Source: Clostridiales bacterium
GTDB lineage: Bacteria; Bacillota; Clostridia; Oscillospirales; Oscillospiraceae
Direction: 5' to 3'
Assembly (NCBI GenBank): GCA_019415645.1
Contig: DXYV01000026.1
Location: 1 to 22,729 of the forward strand
Length of the DNA: 22,729 nt
How positions within the stretch are numbered: the stretch's first letter is position 1; each line of letters starts with the position of its first letter. Position numbers and translations under genes: made by a program. Under the pieces are notes generated by a model. That model was not told where the DNA came from and did not search any database. It saw nothing but the letters and a program-made list of their open reading frames with translations. This document shows, one piece after another, positions 1-7,620 of the stretch.

Positions 1-1
1 C

Positions 2-193
2 CCCGTTTATCTCGGAAAAATGAATATCCAAAATCATCAGGATGTAGTGAAACCGGGAGCATTGATTCACTGCTTGAGCATAGGTGGCCGCATGATCGAT
101 TTCCAGGAAGGTGTTCCGAAGGCTATCTGTGATCTCTTGCCGCCGTTCCTCCTCTTGCGAAATAGCCAGCGCTTTGCGCCTTGCGTTACTCAT
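2..193 (-). CDS. Unrecognised partial ORF running off the left edge
   Basis: A minus-strand frame stays open from an ATG at 193 to the window edge (64 codons seen). It starts MSNARRKALAISQEEERR and is charged and probably helical, with a later stretch reading CSRFHYILMILDIHFSEI. I do not recognise the family. The ATG overlaps the TAA of the SLH-type ORF next to it (ATGAGTAA). In-frame ATGs also occur at 217 and 247, inside the reading frame of that neighbour. No convincing ribosome site precedes 193, so it may be translated by coupling, or it may be the remnant of a gene brought in by recombination. No signal peptide or membrane segment is visible in the part seen. Confidence is low because the 3' end is missing and the start is ambiguous. 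Confidence 0.35.
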   Translation of the reverse strand, partial: MSNARRKALAISQEEERRQEITDSLRNTFLEIDHAATYAQAVNQCSRFHYILMILDIHFSEING

Positions 194-323
194 AATACCA
201 GGAATCAACCGGAACATCGGAAAACAGATCAGGCTGTTCTGCCGCATTGACAGGGGTGCAAAACAGCGCGAAGGAAAGACAAATCGCGGCTAAGACGCTG
301 GGCAGGGGCGTTTGTTTGCTCAT
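186..323 (-). pseudogene. Truncated SLH-domain protein start (signal peptide plus first SLH residues)
   Basis: An ATG at 323, preceded by GAGAGG, opens a 45-codon ORF. Residues 1-28 look like a secretion signal (KQTPLPS, a hydrophobic core LAAICLSFALF, then an AxA-like VNAA). They are followed by LFSDVPVDSWYYE, the characteristic opening of an S-layer homology domain. The frame then meets TAA, and neither of the other two frames resumes an SLH sequence. It is therefore a truncated gene rather than a simple frameshift. It lies 32 bases after the stop of the transglutaminase gene, as if it were the next gene of the same transcript. An intact short secreted peptide is possible but less likely, because it ends in mid-domain. 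Confidence 0.6.
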
Positions 324-355
324 TGGGATTCCTCTCTCTTTCGTTCAGGCAGGTG

Positions 356-1749
356 CTAATTCCATGCGCAGGCGGTACCAGCAGCCTCGGGGACAGATGC
401 TTCATCCCACTGGTGGTTGGTAGCCCGCATATGGTCGCTGGTCACATTGAAAAAGCGGTGCGCATTTCGCTCAAAGGCTGTTCCACTGGTGGTGGGATCA
501 TCCCACGTCACATCCACACAGTACCACTCACCGTCCATCCGTACTTGATTCCAGGCGTGATCTGCGGTGTAGTTGTAGGCAGTTCCCTCCACAGTGATGC
601 ACTCGATTCCCAGCAGGTCCATAAAGAACTGGAATGTCCGGGTGTAGCCCAGGCAGATGTCCACTCCGTCCACCAGGAAACCATAAGGGTTGTCGTTGTT
701 GGGATTCTCCTGAAAATCCGGAATCTGACTGAGGGTGTTGTTGTCATAGCGCCCGTAGTCAATCATCCAGTCGTGGACGGCCAGCTCCCTGTCGTAATCA
801 GAGCCGTCGGCCGGTACGACATTGGAAATCACATCCTGGCAGATATCCAGGATAGCCTGATCTTCCGCGGCTAAGCCGCTCCAGTCGCCAGTAGTCCAGG
901 CGGAGAGCAGGCGGCTTTCGCTGTAGCTCCAAGAGACATCCTCTTGTCCGGGCTCCTCGAAGGCTGGGACTTCCGGCTCGGGCGTGGGCTCCGTCTGCTC
1001 AGGGACGGAGGGCGCCTCGGATTCCGGTTCTGAATTTCCTGCGGAGGTTTGTATTTCATCTGAGGGGGTAGCTTCCGGCATATCATTGGCTGACGAGGTA
1101 TCTTCTGGTGAGCCGGCTGGCTGCTCGTCTACTTCCGATGGCGCCTCCGGTGATGTCAGTTCATCTGTGTCTGTGGGCTGGGGCACATCAGCGGTTGTCT
1201 GCTCAGGCTGGCCGGATTGGGATGCAGGCGGAGAGCCCTCTGGTGGCTCCTGGGAAAAGCATCGGTCAAAAGCATTCCGAGCTGCCTCCGTGTTCTCACA
1301 GGCCAGCAGAGCCACATAGTCTCCCCGAGAAACCACCTCTGCGTTCTCCAGCAGAGCCGCCTCCTCTGGGAGATAGCCGGTAAAGGCGCCGGTGCGGTTT
1401 CCAGATAGGTCTGTAGCGTTTCAACAATTTCCTCGCTGGGAGCGTCCTCTGCCAGCTGGAATACTGCGACCTCCCGGGCCGAGGTCCCGCCGGCCACCCA
1501 AATGGCGCTTTCTGTTACCTGGGCAGCGTCCAGGCCATAGCTGGTGGTCAGGTAAGTATCATACAGTTCATCGTCGGGCAGAATCTCCGTGCCCTCCAGC
1601 TGGGTGCCGGCCTCCCAGACGGCTGACGCCATCTGCTGAACGGTCCAGTTTGTTTCCGCTGTTTCCTGCTCCGCTGGAGTACCTCCGCAGGCGGTCAGCG
1701 TCAGCAATAAACCTGCCCCAATCAGGATATGAAGTAGTCTTTTTCTCAT
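356..1749 (-). pseudogene. DUF4358-transglutaminase-like lipoprotein, broken by a single-base frameshift
   Basis: The start at 1749 follows GGGGAA. Residues 1-21 form a lipoprotein signal ending LTLTAC, so the product would be anchored outside the membrane. Next comes a DUF4358-type region (QQMASAVWEAG, YGLDAAQVTESAIW, EIVETLQTYLET). Near 1395-1400 that frame goes off-family, and the continuation GAFTGYLPEEAALLENAEVV lies in a second frame. Adding one C in the ACC run would restore one protein reading ETRTGAFTGYLP. A Pro/Glu/Ser/Thr-rich linker follows, then a transglutaminase/protease-like domain with a candidate triad: Cys in DICLGYTRTF, His in ADHAWNQV, Asp in CVDVTWDDP. It follows the ArsP_1-type permease by 27 bases. 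The frameshift may be real or a sequence error. If it is real, the second half has no signal peptide or start of its own. Confidence 0.75.
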
Positions 1750-1776
1750 TGTTCATTCCCCATACCTATAAATTGC

Positions 1777-2679
1777 TCAAATAATCCAGTTAACCACGAT
1801 CCCGACCACAAAGGAGAAGATCATGACAAACGTCAGATAAAGTCCGAAGTGTTTCAGGCCCAGCACCGTTTTCAGTGCGCCCAGGTTCGTGATTTTTGTG
1901 GATGGCCCGGTAATCATGAAGGCCGCCGCGCTGCCCATGCTCATGCCGTCCAGCAGCCACGCCTGAAGGAGCGGGATGGTCCCACCGCCGCAGGCGTAGA
2001 GGGGTACGCCGATAGTAGCCGCCAGCAGAACGCCAAATCCCTCATTTTCTCCGAAGATACTCCCTATGAGTTCCGCCGGCACATACCGCTGAAACAGGGC
2101 GGACAGCAACACGCCCAGCAGAAACATGGGACCAGTGACCTTTATATTCCTCCCCAGATTCTTGAGGAAACGGAGCAGCAGGTTAGGGTCAGTGTCTCGG
2201 CTCACCGGATCGTCAAATCCAGTGAAGTTGAAAAAAGGCTCTTTGTGGAAAGCCAGCCCCACCAGCCAGCCGGCTACAGCGCCGCAGATGCAGCAGGAGA
2301 TGATCCGCACCCAAAGGGCTGTGGGGCCAAGAGCGCCGCTGTATAAGATCAGCTGGGGGTTGAGCAGGATGGAGGACATCATGAAGGCGGCCAGCCAGTC
2401 CTGGCGAATCCCCTGCCGGGCAAAGGCAGCGGCGATGGGAATGGTGCCGTACATACATAAGGGCGACGCGATGCCCAGCAGACTGGCAGGGATCACCCCC
2501 AGCGCCCCCGGCCGCAGTCGGGACAAAGAGGCGAACAGGGCGTGGAGCTTATCCTTGGCAAAGACCGAGATTGCAGAGCCGATGGCCATGCCCAGCACCC
2601 ACCAGCCGAAGATCTGCTCCAGCTGGACGGAGAAGTAGTACCAGAGGTAGACCGCCTCTCGCCTTACTATATCAAACAT
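1777..2679 (-). CDS. ArsP_1/DUF318-type permease
   Basis: This is a polytopic membrane protein of 300 residues with about eight hydrophobic segments. I place the start at 2679 (MFDIVRRE), because AAAGGAG lies 8 bases upstream; an in-frame start at 2712 has no such site. Two cysteine-bearing loops at the usual family positions, SPLCMYGTIPI and VPLYACGGGTIPL, and the GPSTKITNLGALK segment near the C-terminus match the predicted permease family PF03773. That family includes the methylarsenite exporter ArsP and metal-efflux relatives. The substrate here cannot be read from sequence. It sits between a DUF362 lipoprotein and a DUF4358-transglutaminase lipoprotein, all on the minus strand. A 188-base gap with a long inverted repeat separates it from DUF362, so it may have its own transcript. 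Confidence 0.8.
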   Translation of the reverse strand: MFDIVRREAVYLWYYFSVQLEQIFGWWVLGMAIGSAISVFAKDKLHALFASLSRLRPGALGVIPASLLGIASPLCMYGTIPIAAAFARQGIRQDWLAAFMMSSILLNPQLILYSGALGPTALWVRIISCCICGAVAGWLVGLAFHKEPFFNFTGFDDPVSRDTDPNLLLRFLKNLGRNIKVTGPMFLLGVLLSALFQRYVPAELIGSIFGENEGFGVLLAATIGVPLYACGGGTIPLLQAWLLDGMSMGSAAAFMITGPSTKITNLGALKTVLGLKHFGLYLTFVMIFSFVVGIVVNWII

Positions 2680-2740
2680 AGGAGTTGCTCCTTTGATAAT
2701 GTTCGAGTTCAAATTGTTATGTTAATAGGGTTTTTATTTG

Positions 2741-2770
2741 TGGGAGGCCGCAATCGGACGCGGCCTCCCA
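2741..2770. repeat. Perfect 11-bp inverted repeat between the DUF362 gene and the permease gene
   Basis: TGGGAGGCCGC and GCGGCCTCCCA flank an 8-base loop. The structure is GC-rich, but neither strand has a proper T-run after it, so it is not a textbook intrinsic terminator. A weaker 6-bp repeat (CAACCG/CGGTTG, 2804-2820) lies next to it. In minus-strand reading both come after the DUF362 stop and before the permease ribosome site. They could act as a 3' mRNA-stabilising hairpin or partial terminator for DUF362, or as a leader structure for the permease. Confidence 0.55.
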
Positions 2771-2867
2771 CGCGTCAAAAGAGAGGAAAAAGGGTATCTG
2801 AATCAACCGAGGTACGGTTGGGTTCAGTGTGTCTGATGCGGATGTGCAAGACAAATGCCATCAGCAG

Positions 2868-3932
2868 TCAAGTGTCAATCGAAACCAATGTATACTCCCG
2901 GCTGCCCAGACCGATGGCCTCGGCGTGTTCCAGGGTGTGGAGACCGTTGTGGGACTCGATGCGGTTGACCAGAGAACCACCGACCTCAGCGGCGTAGACC
3001 AGATCCACACAGGCTTGATCCAACGCTACCGGGTCGTAGGAGGCCAGAATGCCGATGTCGTGCATGTCTGGTTCGGCCGGATTGCCGTCACAGTCGCAGT
3101 CCACGCTGAGGCGGTTCATCAGATTGATGTAAAGGATATTGCCGTTCAAGTAGTCTACCACAGACTTCCCCGCCTCGGCCATGGATTCTAAGAAGGGGTC
3201 TTGGGGGGCGCTCCACATACTGCCCCCCTGTCCGGCAGTGTGAATGTGGGTCTTGCCGTCGGAAGAGGCGATACCGATAGAAATATTTTTGATGGCACCG
3301 CCGTAACCGGCCATGGCGTGGCCCTTGAAGTGGGAGAGAACTATGTAATAATCGTAGTTGGCAAAGTTGGCGCCCACATAGTTTTCCGTCAGGTTAGTCC
3401 CTCCAGTGACGGGCAGGGTCATGGAGCCCTCCTCATCCATGATGTCCACATCGGCAATGGCGGTGTAGCCGTGGTCCTCCGCCACTTGATAGTGCATGGC
3501 GGTGTTAGCCCGCTGGCCACCGTAGGCCGTGTTGCATTCTACAATGGTGGGGTTCTCAAAGGACTGCACCAAGGGACCAATCAGGTCTGTGCGCAGATAG
3601 TTGCTGCCCGGTTCCCCGGTGGAGAGTTTTACGGCGATGTTCCCGGTAGGGGATGCGTCCAACGCTTCATAAACTGCCACGAGGCCATCTGCACTGAGGC
3701 CCGTTGTCATAAAGACTTTCGGAAGTTCGCCAGGGTCCTCAGAACCAGATACAGGCTGTTCATTCTGTTCTGCGGATGTGTTACCAGAGTTGTCAGGCGA
3801 TTGCGATGGGGTCGTCTGATTTTCTGCTTGGTCAGGGGAGGGGACACTCGTTCCCGTGTTGCCGCCGCAGCCAGCCAGCAAGGAAAGGCAGAACAAGACT
3901 GCCACGGCACACCAGACGAACCGTTTCTTCAT
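2868..3932 (-). CDS. DUF362-domain lipoprotein
   Basis: Encodes 354 residues. The signal peptide ends LSLLAGC (Cys22), giving a lipid-anchored extracellular protein, followed by a Ser/Thr/Pro/Gln-rich spacer to about residue 70. The rest is a DUF362 domain: ADGLVAVYEALD, GQRANTAMHYQVAEDHG, DYYIVLSHFKGHAMAGYGGAIKNISIG, and the cysteine motif DCDCDGNPAEP. Family members are often annotated as possible iron-sulfur proteins, but the biochemical role is not established. No separate ferredoxin domain is present. The start at 3932 has AAAGGGG upstream. It is 54 bases downstream of the flavoprotein gene at 3987-4511, so it may be the tail of the redox island's transcription unit as well as the head of the envelope cluster. 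Confidence 0.85.
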   Translation of the reverse strand: MKKRFVWCAVAVLFCLSLLAGCGGNTGTSVPSPDQAENQTTPSQSPDNSGNTSAEQNEQPVSGSEDPGELPKVFMTTGLSADGLVAVYEALDASPTGNIAVKLSTGEPGSNYLRTDLIGPLVQSFENPTIVECNTAYGGQRANTAMHYQVAEDHGYTAIADVDIMDEEGSMTLPVTGGTNLTENYVGANFANYDYYIVLSHFKGHAMAGYGGAIKNISIGIASSDGKTHIHTAGQGGSMWSAPQDPFLESMAEAGKSVVDYLNGNILYINLMNRLSVDCDCDGNPAEPDMHDIGILASYDPVALDQACVDLVYAAEVGGSLVNRIESHNGLHTLEHAEAIGLGSREYTLVSIDT

Positions 3933-3986
3933 GGGATAACACCCCTTTCTGCTTCTATCGTGTTGCTATGGTTCATTTTATGCCTG

Positions 3987-4511
3987 CTAAATTGACTTTC
4001 CAGCGTTATATGCCTCTGTCATCGCCTTTGTGCCGATCACTTCGCCCTTTTGCCACACATGCTCGCCCCAGATCACATTTCGGACAGAACACCCCAAGGC
4101 TTCCAGAATGTCGGTCAGATCATCGGCATTTCTCTTTAAGCCCTGTTTTCCGTCGTGGCCGGTTACGATCACATAGGCATCTTTTCCACCGAGCCCCTGC
4201 CATTTAGGAAGAAGGCGGTCGATCATCACTTTCATCTGCCCGCTCATGGTGAGAAAATAAGTAGGAGAAGCCAGAAGCAGCACATCGGCGCGCTCCATTT
4301 TTCCAAGGATCTCTGCCATATCGTCCTTTTGAATACAAGAACCAGTCCGGAAACAGGCATAGCAAGCCCGGCAGGGCAGCACATCTTTTTCCCGCAGGGA
4401 GATCTTTTCCACCTCATGGCCTGCCTCCGCCGCGCCACGCACAAACTCGTCGCACAACAAGTCAGAATTTCCCTTGGCACGCGGGCTGCCATTGATCACT
4501 AACACTTTCAC
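3987..4511 (-). CDS. Flavodoxin-fold NAD(P)H-dependent FMN reductase with ISF-type cysteine motif
   Basis: Encodes 174 residues, cytoplasmic (no signal peptide). MKVLVINGSPRAKGNSD is the FMN phosphate loop of the NADPH-dependent FMN reductase/flavodoxin-like superfamily. ASPTYFLTMSGQMKVMIDR is the flavin-side loop and dimer helix typical of the family. Between them PCRACYACFRTGSC gives C-x2-C-x2-C-x5-C, the compact [4Fe-4S] pattern of iron-sulfur flavoproteins. It probably shuttles electrons between a reduced carrier and another acceptor; the partner is unknown. The start is GTG at 4511, with GAGGTGA 7 bases upstream and no competing ATG. A candidate promoter lies at 4540-4567, so this gene may be transcribed separately from the flavodoxin lipoprotein gene before it. 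Confidence 0.85.
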   Translation of the reverse strand: MKVLVINGSPRAKGNSDLLCDEFVRGAAEAGHEVEKISLREKDVLPCRACYACFRTGSCIQKDDMAEILGKMERADVLLLASPTYFLTMSGQMKVMIDRLLPKWQGLGGKDAYVIVTGHDGKQGLKRNADDLTDILEALGCSVRNVIWGEHVWQKGEVIGTKAMTEAYNAGKSI

Positions 4512-4539
4512 AAAGCAATCACCTCACGTTTATTTTGGG

Positions 4540-4567
4540 TATATAAAGAGTGGCGTTTATTCTTCAA
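4540..4567 (-). promoter_or_regulatory. Candidate sigma-A promoter for the flavoprotein gene at 3987-4511
   Basis: On the minus strand TTGAAG (4562-4567) and TATATA (4540-4545) are separated by 16 bases. The -35 box overlaps the last codons of the upstream flavodoxin gene. The predicted transcript would begin about 20 bases before the GTG start's ribosome site. The match is moderate (four of six at -35). Confidence 0.4.
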
Positions 4568-5708
4568 CGGTTTCAGCAGCCACGGTCCCAGCCTGATCCA
4601 ACCGCTCTAAGAACTCCGCCCCGGATTCAACTTGTCCCAGCGGAATCAAAGAGGTAGATGGGCGAAAATCTTGGTAGAAAAAGCACAAATTTCCCCACTG
4701 GATATAGTAGCACAGGCTTCCGACTTCTGGGTCACAGCTATCCGGAGAGCCGTCAGCAGGCAGTTCCTCCGGCGGATAAGTAATTTTTTCTGTGCCGTTG
4801 AAATCCTCAAAGGTCAGTTCCAAAGGAAGCATTTCATACAGGGCATCCGCTGCCAGGTTGTCGTTCAGCTGGACGATGATCTCAGAGCCATCATTCAGTG
4901 AAAAGCGAATTCTTCGGGTATTCTCCATGGTATTTGTTTCCTCCTCTTGCGATTGGCCATTTCCGCCCTGGGACAGTTCCAAATCCAGTCCCGCAATCCA
5001 CTCCTGCACTGCGGACTGGGAAGCATCCACCTCCGGCCGGTAGATGCCGATGGGCTCCAGAATAGCCACATCCTCCGGCAGCGCGGCGGTCAGATCTCGA
5101 ATGGTGCTGGACAGTCCTCCGGTTCCGTGGGTGACGAAGGGCACCACTGTTTTTCCGCTCCAGTCGTATTCCGCCACAAAGGTCAGCACCGGCATGGGCA
5201 GGGTGTACCACCAGTTGGGAAAGCCCAGGAACACGATGTCGTAGTCCTCCATGTTGTCCACATGGGAGGCCAGGGCCGGCCGTGCGTTTTCCGCTTTCTC
5301 GTCGGCGGCACGGTCCAGGCACTGGTCGTAGTCGCTGGAGTAGGGCTCCTCCACCACGATGGAGTGGAGGTCGCCGCCCACCTCCTGCTGAATCCAGGAT
5401 GCCAGCTTGGCGGCATTGCCGGGGGCCAGTACACTGGCGGAGGTAGTGGCGTCCACATCCACGCTGCTTGGGTCCTCTACCACGGTATTGTCCGCCCAGG
5501 TGAAATAGGCGATCAGGATGTTGCTGTTCCCGGCATCCTCCAGGGTTTGTGGCTGCTCCGAATGCTCCGGAACCACCTCGGAGGTGGATGCTGCGGTCTG
5601 GCTTTCCACCGGTGGAGTAGACGGGCTCTGTCCCGCCTGGCTTTCGCTGCAGGCAGCCAGGGAGAGGAGCATTCCCAGTGCCAGCAGGAAGGCCATCGGT
5701 TTTTTCAT
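4557..5708 (-). CDS. Flavodoxin lipoprotein fused to a cyclophilin-like domain
   Basis: Encodes 383 residues. I chose ATG 5708 because AAAGGAGG lies just upstream. The signal ends LLSLAAC (Cys20), so it is predicted to be a lipoprotein. Residues 63-245 form a flavodoxin domain: ILIAYFTWADNT (phosphate loop), FLGFPNWWYTLP (flavin-contact loop with a WW pair) and KTVVPFVTHGTGG. About 23 residues separate the phosphate loop from its helix, more than in the other two flavodoxins here. Residues 265-380 match the cyclophilin-like fold often found as a stand-alone protein of about 120 residues (RIRFSLNDGSEIIVQL, PADGSPDSCDPEVGSL, YYIQWGNLCFFYQD). The junction carries an internal AGGAGG and ATG (M261). 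The ATG start overlaps the DUF4405 stop (ATGA), so translation of the two is probably coupled. Confidence 0.85.
   Translation of the reverse strand: MKKPMAFLLALGMLLSLAACSESQAGQSPSTPPVESQTAASTSEVVPEHSEQPQTLEDAGNSNILIAYFTWADNTVVEDPSSVDVDATTSASVLAPGNAAKLASWIQQEVGGDLHSIVVEEPYSSDYDQCLDRAADEKAENARPALASHVDNMEDYDIVFLGFPNWWYTLPMPVLTFVAEYDWSGKTVVPFVTHGTGGLSSTIRDLTAALPEDVAILEPIGIYRPEVDASQSAVQEWIAGLDLELSQGGNGQSQEEETNTMENTRRIRFSLNDGSEIIVQLNDNLAADALYEMLPLELTFEDFNGTEKITYPPEELPADGSPDSCDPEVGSLCYYIQWGNLCFFYQDFRPSTSLIPLGQVESGAEFLERLDQAGTVAAETVEE
4926..4945 (-). promoter_or_regulatory. Internal Shine-Dalgarno and ATG at the flavodoxin/cyclophilin-like junction
   Basis: Within the fused gene, AGGAGG (4940-4945) lies 11 bases before an in-frame ATG (4926-4928) that begins MENTRRIRFS, exactly where the cyclophilin-like domain starts. 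It looks like the preserved start region of a formerly separate gene, now read through as Glu-Glu. It may still give a separate cytoplasmic protein of about 123 residues. Confidence 0.5.
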
Positions 5709-6409
5709 AGGTGATCCTCCTTTTGAATCGCTTGTTGGACTGCGCGCTTTTGAAGAGCTTTGCCTAGATAGTAGGAGAGCACGATCCAAAGGCCCATTAT
5801 AGCCAGCAGGTCCAGAACGTACAGGATGGGCGGCTGCTCGTAGTCAAAGAATACAAAATGACTCTGTAAAAAGAGATAGTCAGCAATTTGGTGCTTGATA
5901 AAAGCGAACACACCATAGGCAGAGATACCGCAAGTCAGTACGCGGAGGACCACAGTGCGGAGGGCAGACGGCTTCCTGTTTCCGGCCGCCTTCCGCACCA
6001 CACCCAGTATGATTCCCCGGTGGAGGCCCAGGTGGGCCGACAGCAGGAGAAACCCCCAGTAGGCGCACAGCAGGTGCGCTGTCCTGGCCAGCCCCATATG
6101 GCCCTGTGTGGGAAGGAAGTCGAACACATACCGGCTCATCCAGATCCCGCTGAGCATGGAGCCCAGCATACACAGAAGAACCAGCAGGACGAGAGCGGTC
6201 TGCAAGACCCGGAAGGGCGTGTACTTTCCCCGGTTCAGGGCCTTAAGCCATTTGCGGTTCAGGATGTGATGGGCGATGAACAGCACCAGCATCCCCGCCC
6301 CCAGCCACTCGTGGATCTCCTGATCGGTGAGAAAATAGGCCATCAGCAGAACCAGCACCACAGTCATCAGCAGGTCCACCAAGTGGCGGACGGCCGCTCT
6401 GTTTCCCAT
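5705..6409 (-). CDS. DUF4405 membrane protein, predicted di-heme b-type cytochrome
   Basis: Encodes 234 residues with about six transmembrane segments (near 10-28, 34-52, 68-90, 110-130, 150-172, 190-215). Two helices each carry histidines with identical H-x13-H spacing: H33/H47 (HEWLGAGMLVLFIAHH) and H112/H126 (HLLCAYWGFLLLSAH). This is the arrangement used by four-helix-bundle cytochromes b and ferric-reductase-like proteins to hold two hemes, one near each membrane face. SGIWMSRYVFDF between them also resembles cytochrome b-like proteins. Heme binding is inferred from spacing. The start at 6409 follows GAGGAGG, 23 bases after the SLH-flavodoxin stop. Its TGA overlaps the ATG of the flavodoxin lipoprotein, which suggests the two products work together, for example by moving electrons across the membrane to the exported flavodoxin. 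Confidence 0.8.
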   Translation of the reverse strand: MGNRAAVRHLVDLLMTVVLVLLMAYFLTDQEIHEWLGAGMLVLFIAHHILNRKWLKALNRGKYTPFRVLQTALVLLVLLCMLGSMLSGIWMSRYVFDFLPTQGHMGLARTAHLLCAYWGFLLLSAHLGLHRGIILGVVRKAAGNRKPSALRTVVLRVLTCGISAYGVFAFIKHQIADYLFLQSHFVFFDYEQPPILYVLDLLAIMGLWIVLSYYLGKALQKRAVQQAIQKEDHL

Positions 6410-6432
6410 AGGACGCCTCCTCTCTGCCTTGA

Positions 6433-7593
6433 TCAGGCGGCTTGACCAAGGTCAAGGCCCAGAGAGTCCACCCACTGGGATACTGTCTCCTGGGAGGCGG
6501 AGCCGCTGAATCGCTGACCCTCCAGCCAGGTAGCTCCAGAGGTCAGGGCCTCCAGGTCGGACACGCTCCCGCCGATGGAACTGCTGCCGGAGGTGCAGAA
6601 GGGGACGATGGTCTTGCCATCGAAGTCGTAGGTCTCCAGGAAGGTGGAGATGATTTTGGGAGCGTCACCCCACCAGATGGGGTAACCCAGGAAAATCACC
6701 TCGTAATCCTCCATATTCTCTACGCTGCCAGAGATGGACGGACGGGCCGTGGGGTCGTTCTGCTCCTGATTGGCGCGGCAGTCGTCGTTGCTGTAATTCA
6801 AATCTTCGGACGAATAGGGCACCTGGGGTACGATCTCATAGAGGTCGGCATCCAGAATACTGACCAGATGTTCCGCGATGATCTCCGTGTTGCCGGTGGC
6901 GGAGAAATAGGCCACCAGCACATCCGCGCCCTCATCGGGAGCGGGTTCCGGCGACGGCTCCTCCGTCTGGGCCTGGTCATAGCGCATGAGGATCACGGCC
7001 ACCTGGGCACGGGTGGCGGTACCGTCCGGATCAAAGCGGTTTCCGCCCACTCCGTTGATATAGCCGCTCTCCTGGGCCCAATCCACAGCGGAGGCTGCCC
7101 AGGACGCAATGTCGCTCTCGTCGGCAAAACTGGCGCTGCCTGCGACGGCAGGGCTCTCCGCATAGCGCCACAGGATGGTGGCCAGTTGCTCCCGGGTGAG
7201 GGGATCGTTGGGGCCAAAGGCACTGTCGCTATACCCGCTGACCACGCCGTTCAGCCGGGCCCAGTAGACCCCGTCGGCGTACCAGCTGTCCCCAGGCACG
7301 TCAGCGAAGGGATAGCCCAGGTTTTCATTTTCCAGAGAGGGAGAGCCGGCCAGACGGTAGAGTACCGTGACCAGCATCCCGCGGGTCATAGGCGTGCCTG
7401 GAGAGAATGTGGTCTCGCCAGTGCCTGCCATCAGGCCGTTGTCCCGGCAGTAGGCGGCAGCCTCGGCATACCAGTCTCCGGCATCTACATCGGAAAAGCC
7501 GGTGTCCGACTCAGCGGCAGAGGCCGTCACAGACAGCCCCAGGCATAGAATCAGGGCCGTCAGAAATGCCGCCATTCGTTTCAGGTTTCTCAT
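6433..7593 (-). CDS. SLH-anchored exported flavodoxin
   Basis: Encodes 386 residues. A cleavable signal peptide (residues 1-27, ending VTASAA) is followed by three S-layer homology domains at about 33-75, 95-139 and 155-200 (FSDVDAGDWYAEA, FADVPGDSWYADGV, and the TRAQVAVILMRY-type ends). A Pro/Glu spacer (210-222) leads to a C-terminal flavodoxin: VLVAYFSATGNTEIIAEHL (canonical TGNT phosphate loop), FLGYPIWWGDAPKII (flavin loop), KTIVPFCTSGSSSIGG. The SLH domains should bind cell-wall secondary polymer, placing a flavodoxin on the outer face of the wall. Flavodoxins are normally cytoplasmic, so how FMN is supplied and reduced outside is unclear. The ATG at 7593 has AAAGGAA about 11 bases upstream. 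It lies 27 bases after the flavoprotein gene at 7621. Confidence 0.88.
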   Translation of the reverse strand: MRNLKRMAAFLTALILCLGLSVTASAAESDTGFSDVDAGDWYAEAAAYCRDNGLMAGTGETTFSPGTPMTRGMLVTVLYRLAGSPSLENENLGYPFADVPGDSWYADGVYWARLNGVVSGYSDSAFGPNDPLTREQLATILWRYAESPAVAGSASFADESDIASWAASAVDWAQESGYINGVGGNRFDPDGTATRAQVAVILMRYDQAQTEEPSPEPAPDEGADVLVAYFSATGNTEIIAEHLVSILDADLYEIVPQVPYSSEDLNYSNDDCRANQEQNDPTARPSISGSVENMEDYEVIFLGYPIWWGDAPKIISTFLETYDFDGKTIVPFCTSGSSSIGGSVSDLEALTSGATWLEGQRFSGSASQETVSQWVDSLGLDLGQAA

Positions 7594-7620
7594 GGTGCTG
7601 CGCTTCCTTTCTCTTGTGAT

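Noticed and set aside
984..1319. Ser/Gly-rich open frame on the plus strand
   Set aside because: It is antisense to the Pro/Glu/Ser/Thr linker of the transglutaminase-like lipoprotein and has no start signal.
2680..2712. Earlier start for the ArsP_1-type permease
   Set aside because: The best ribosome site lies between this start and ATG 2679, so the later start is preferred.
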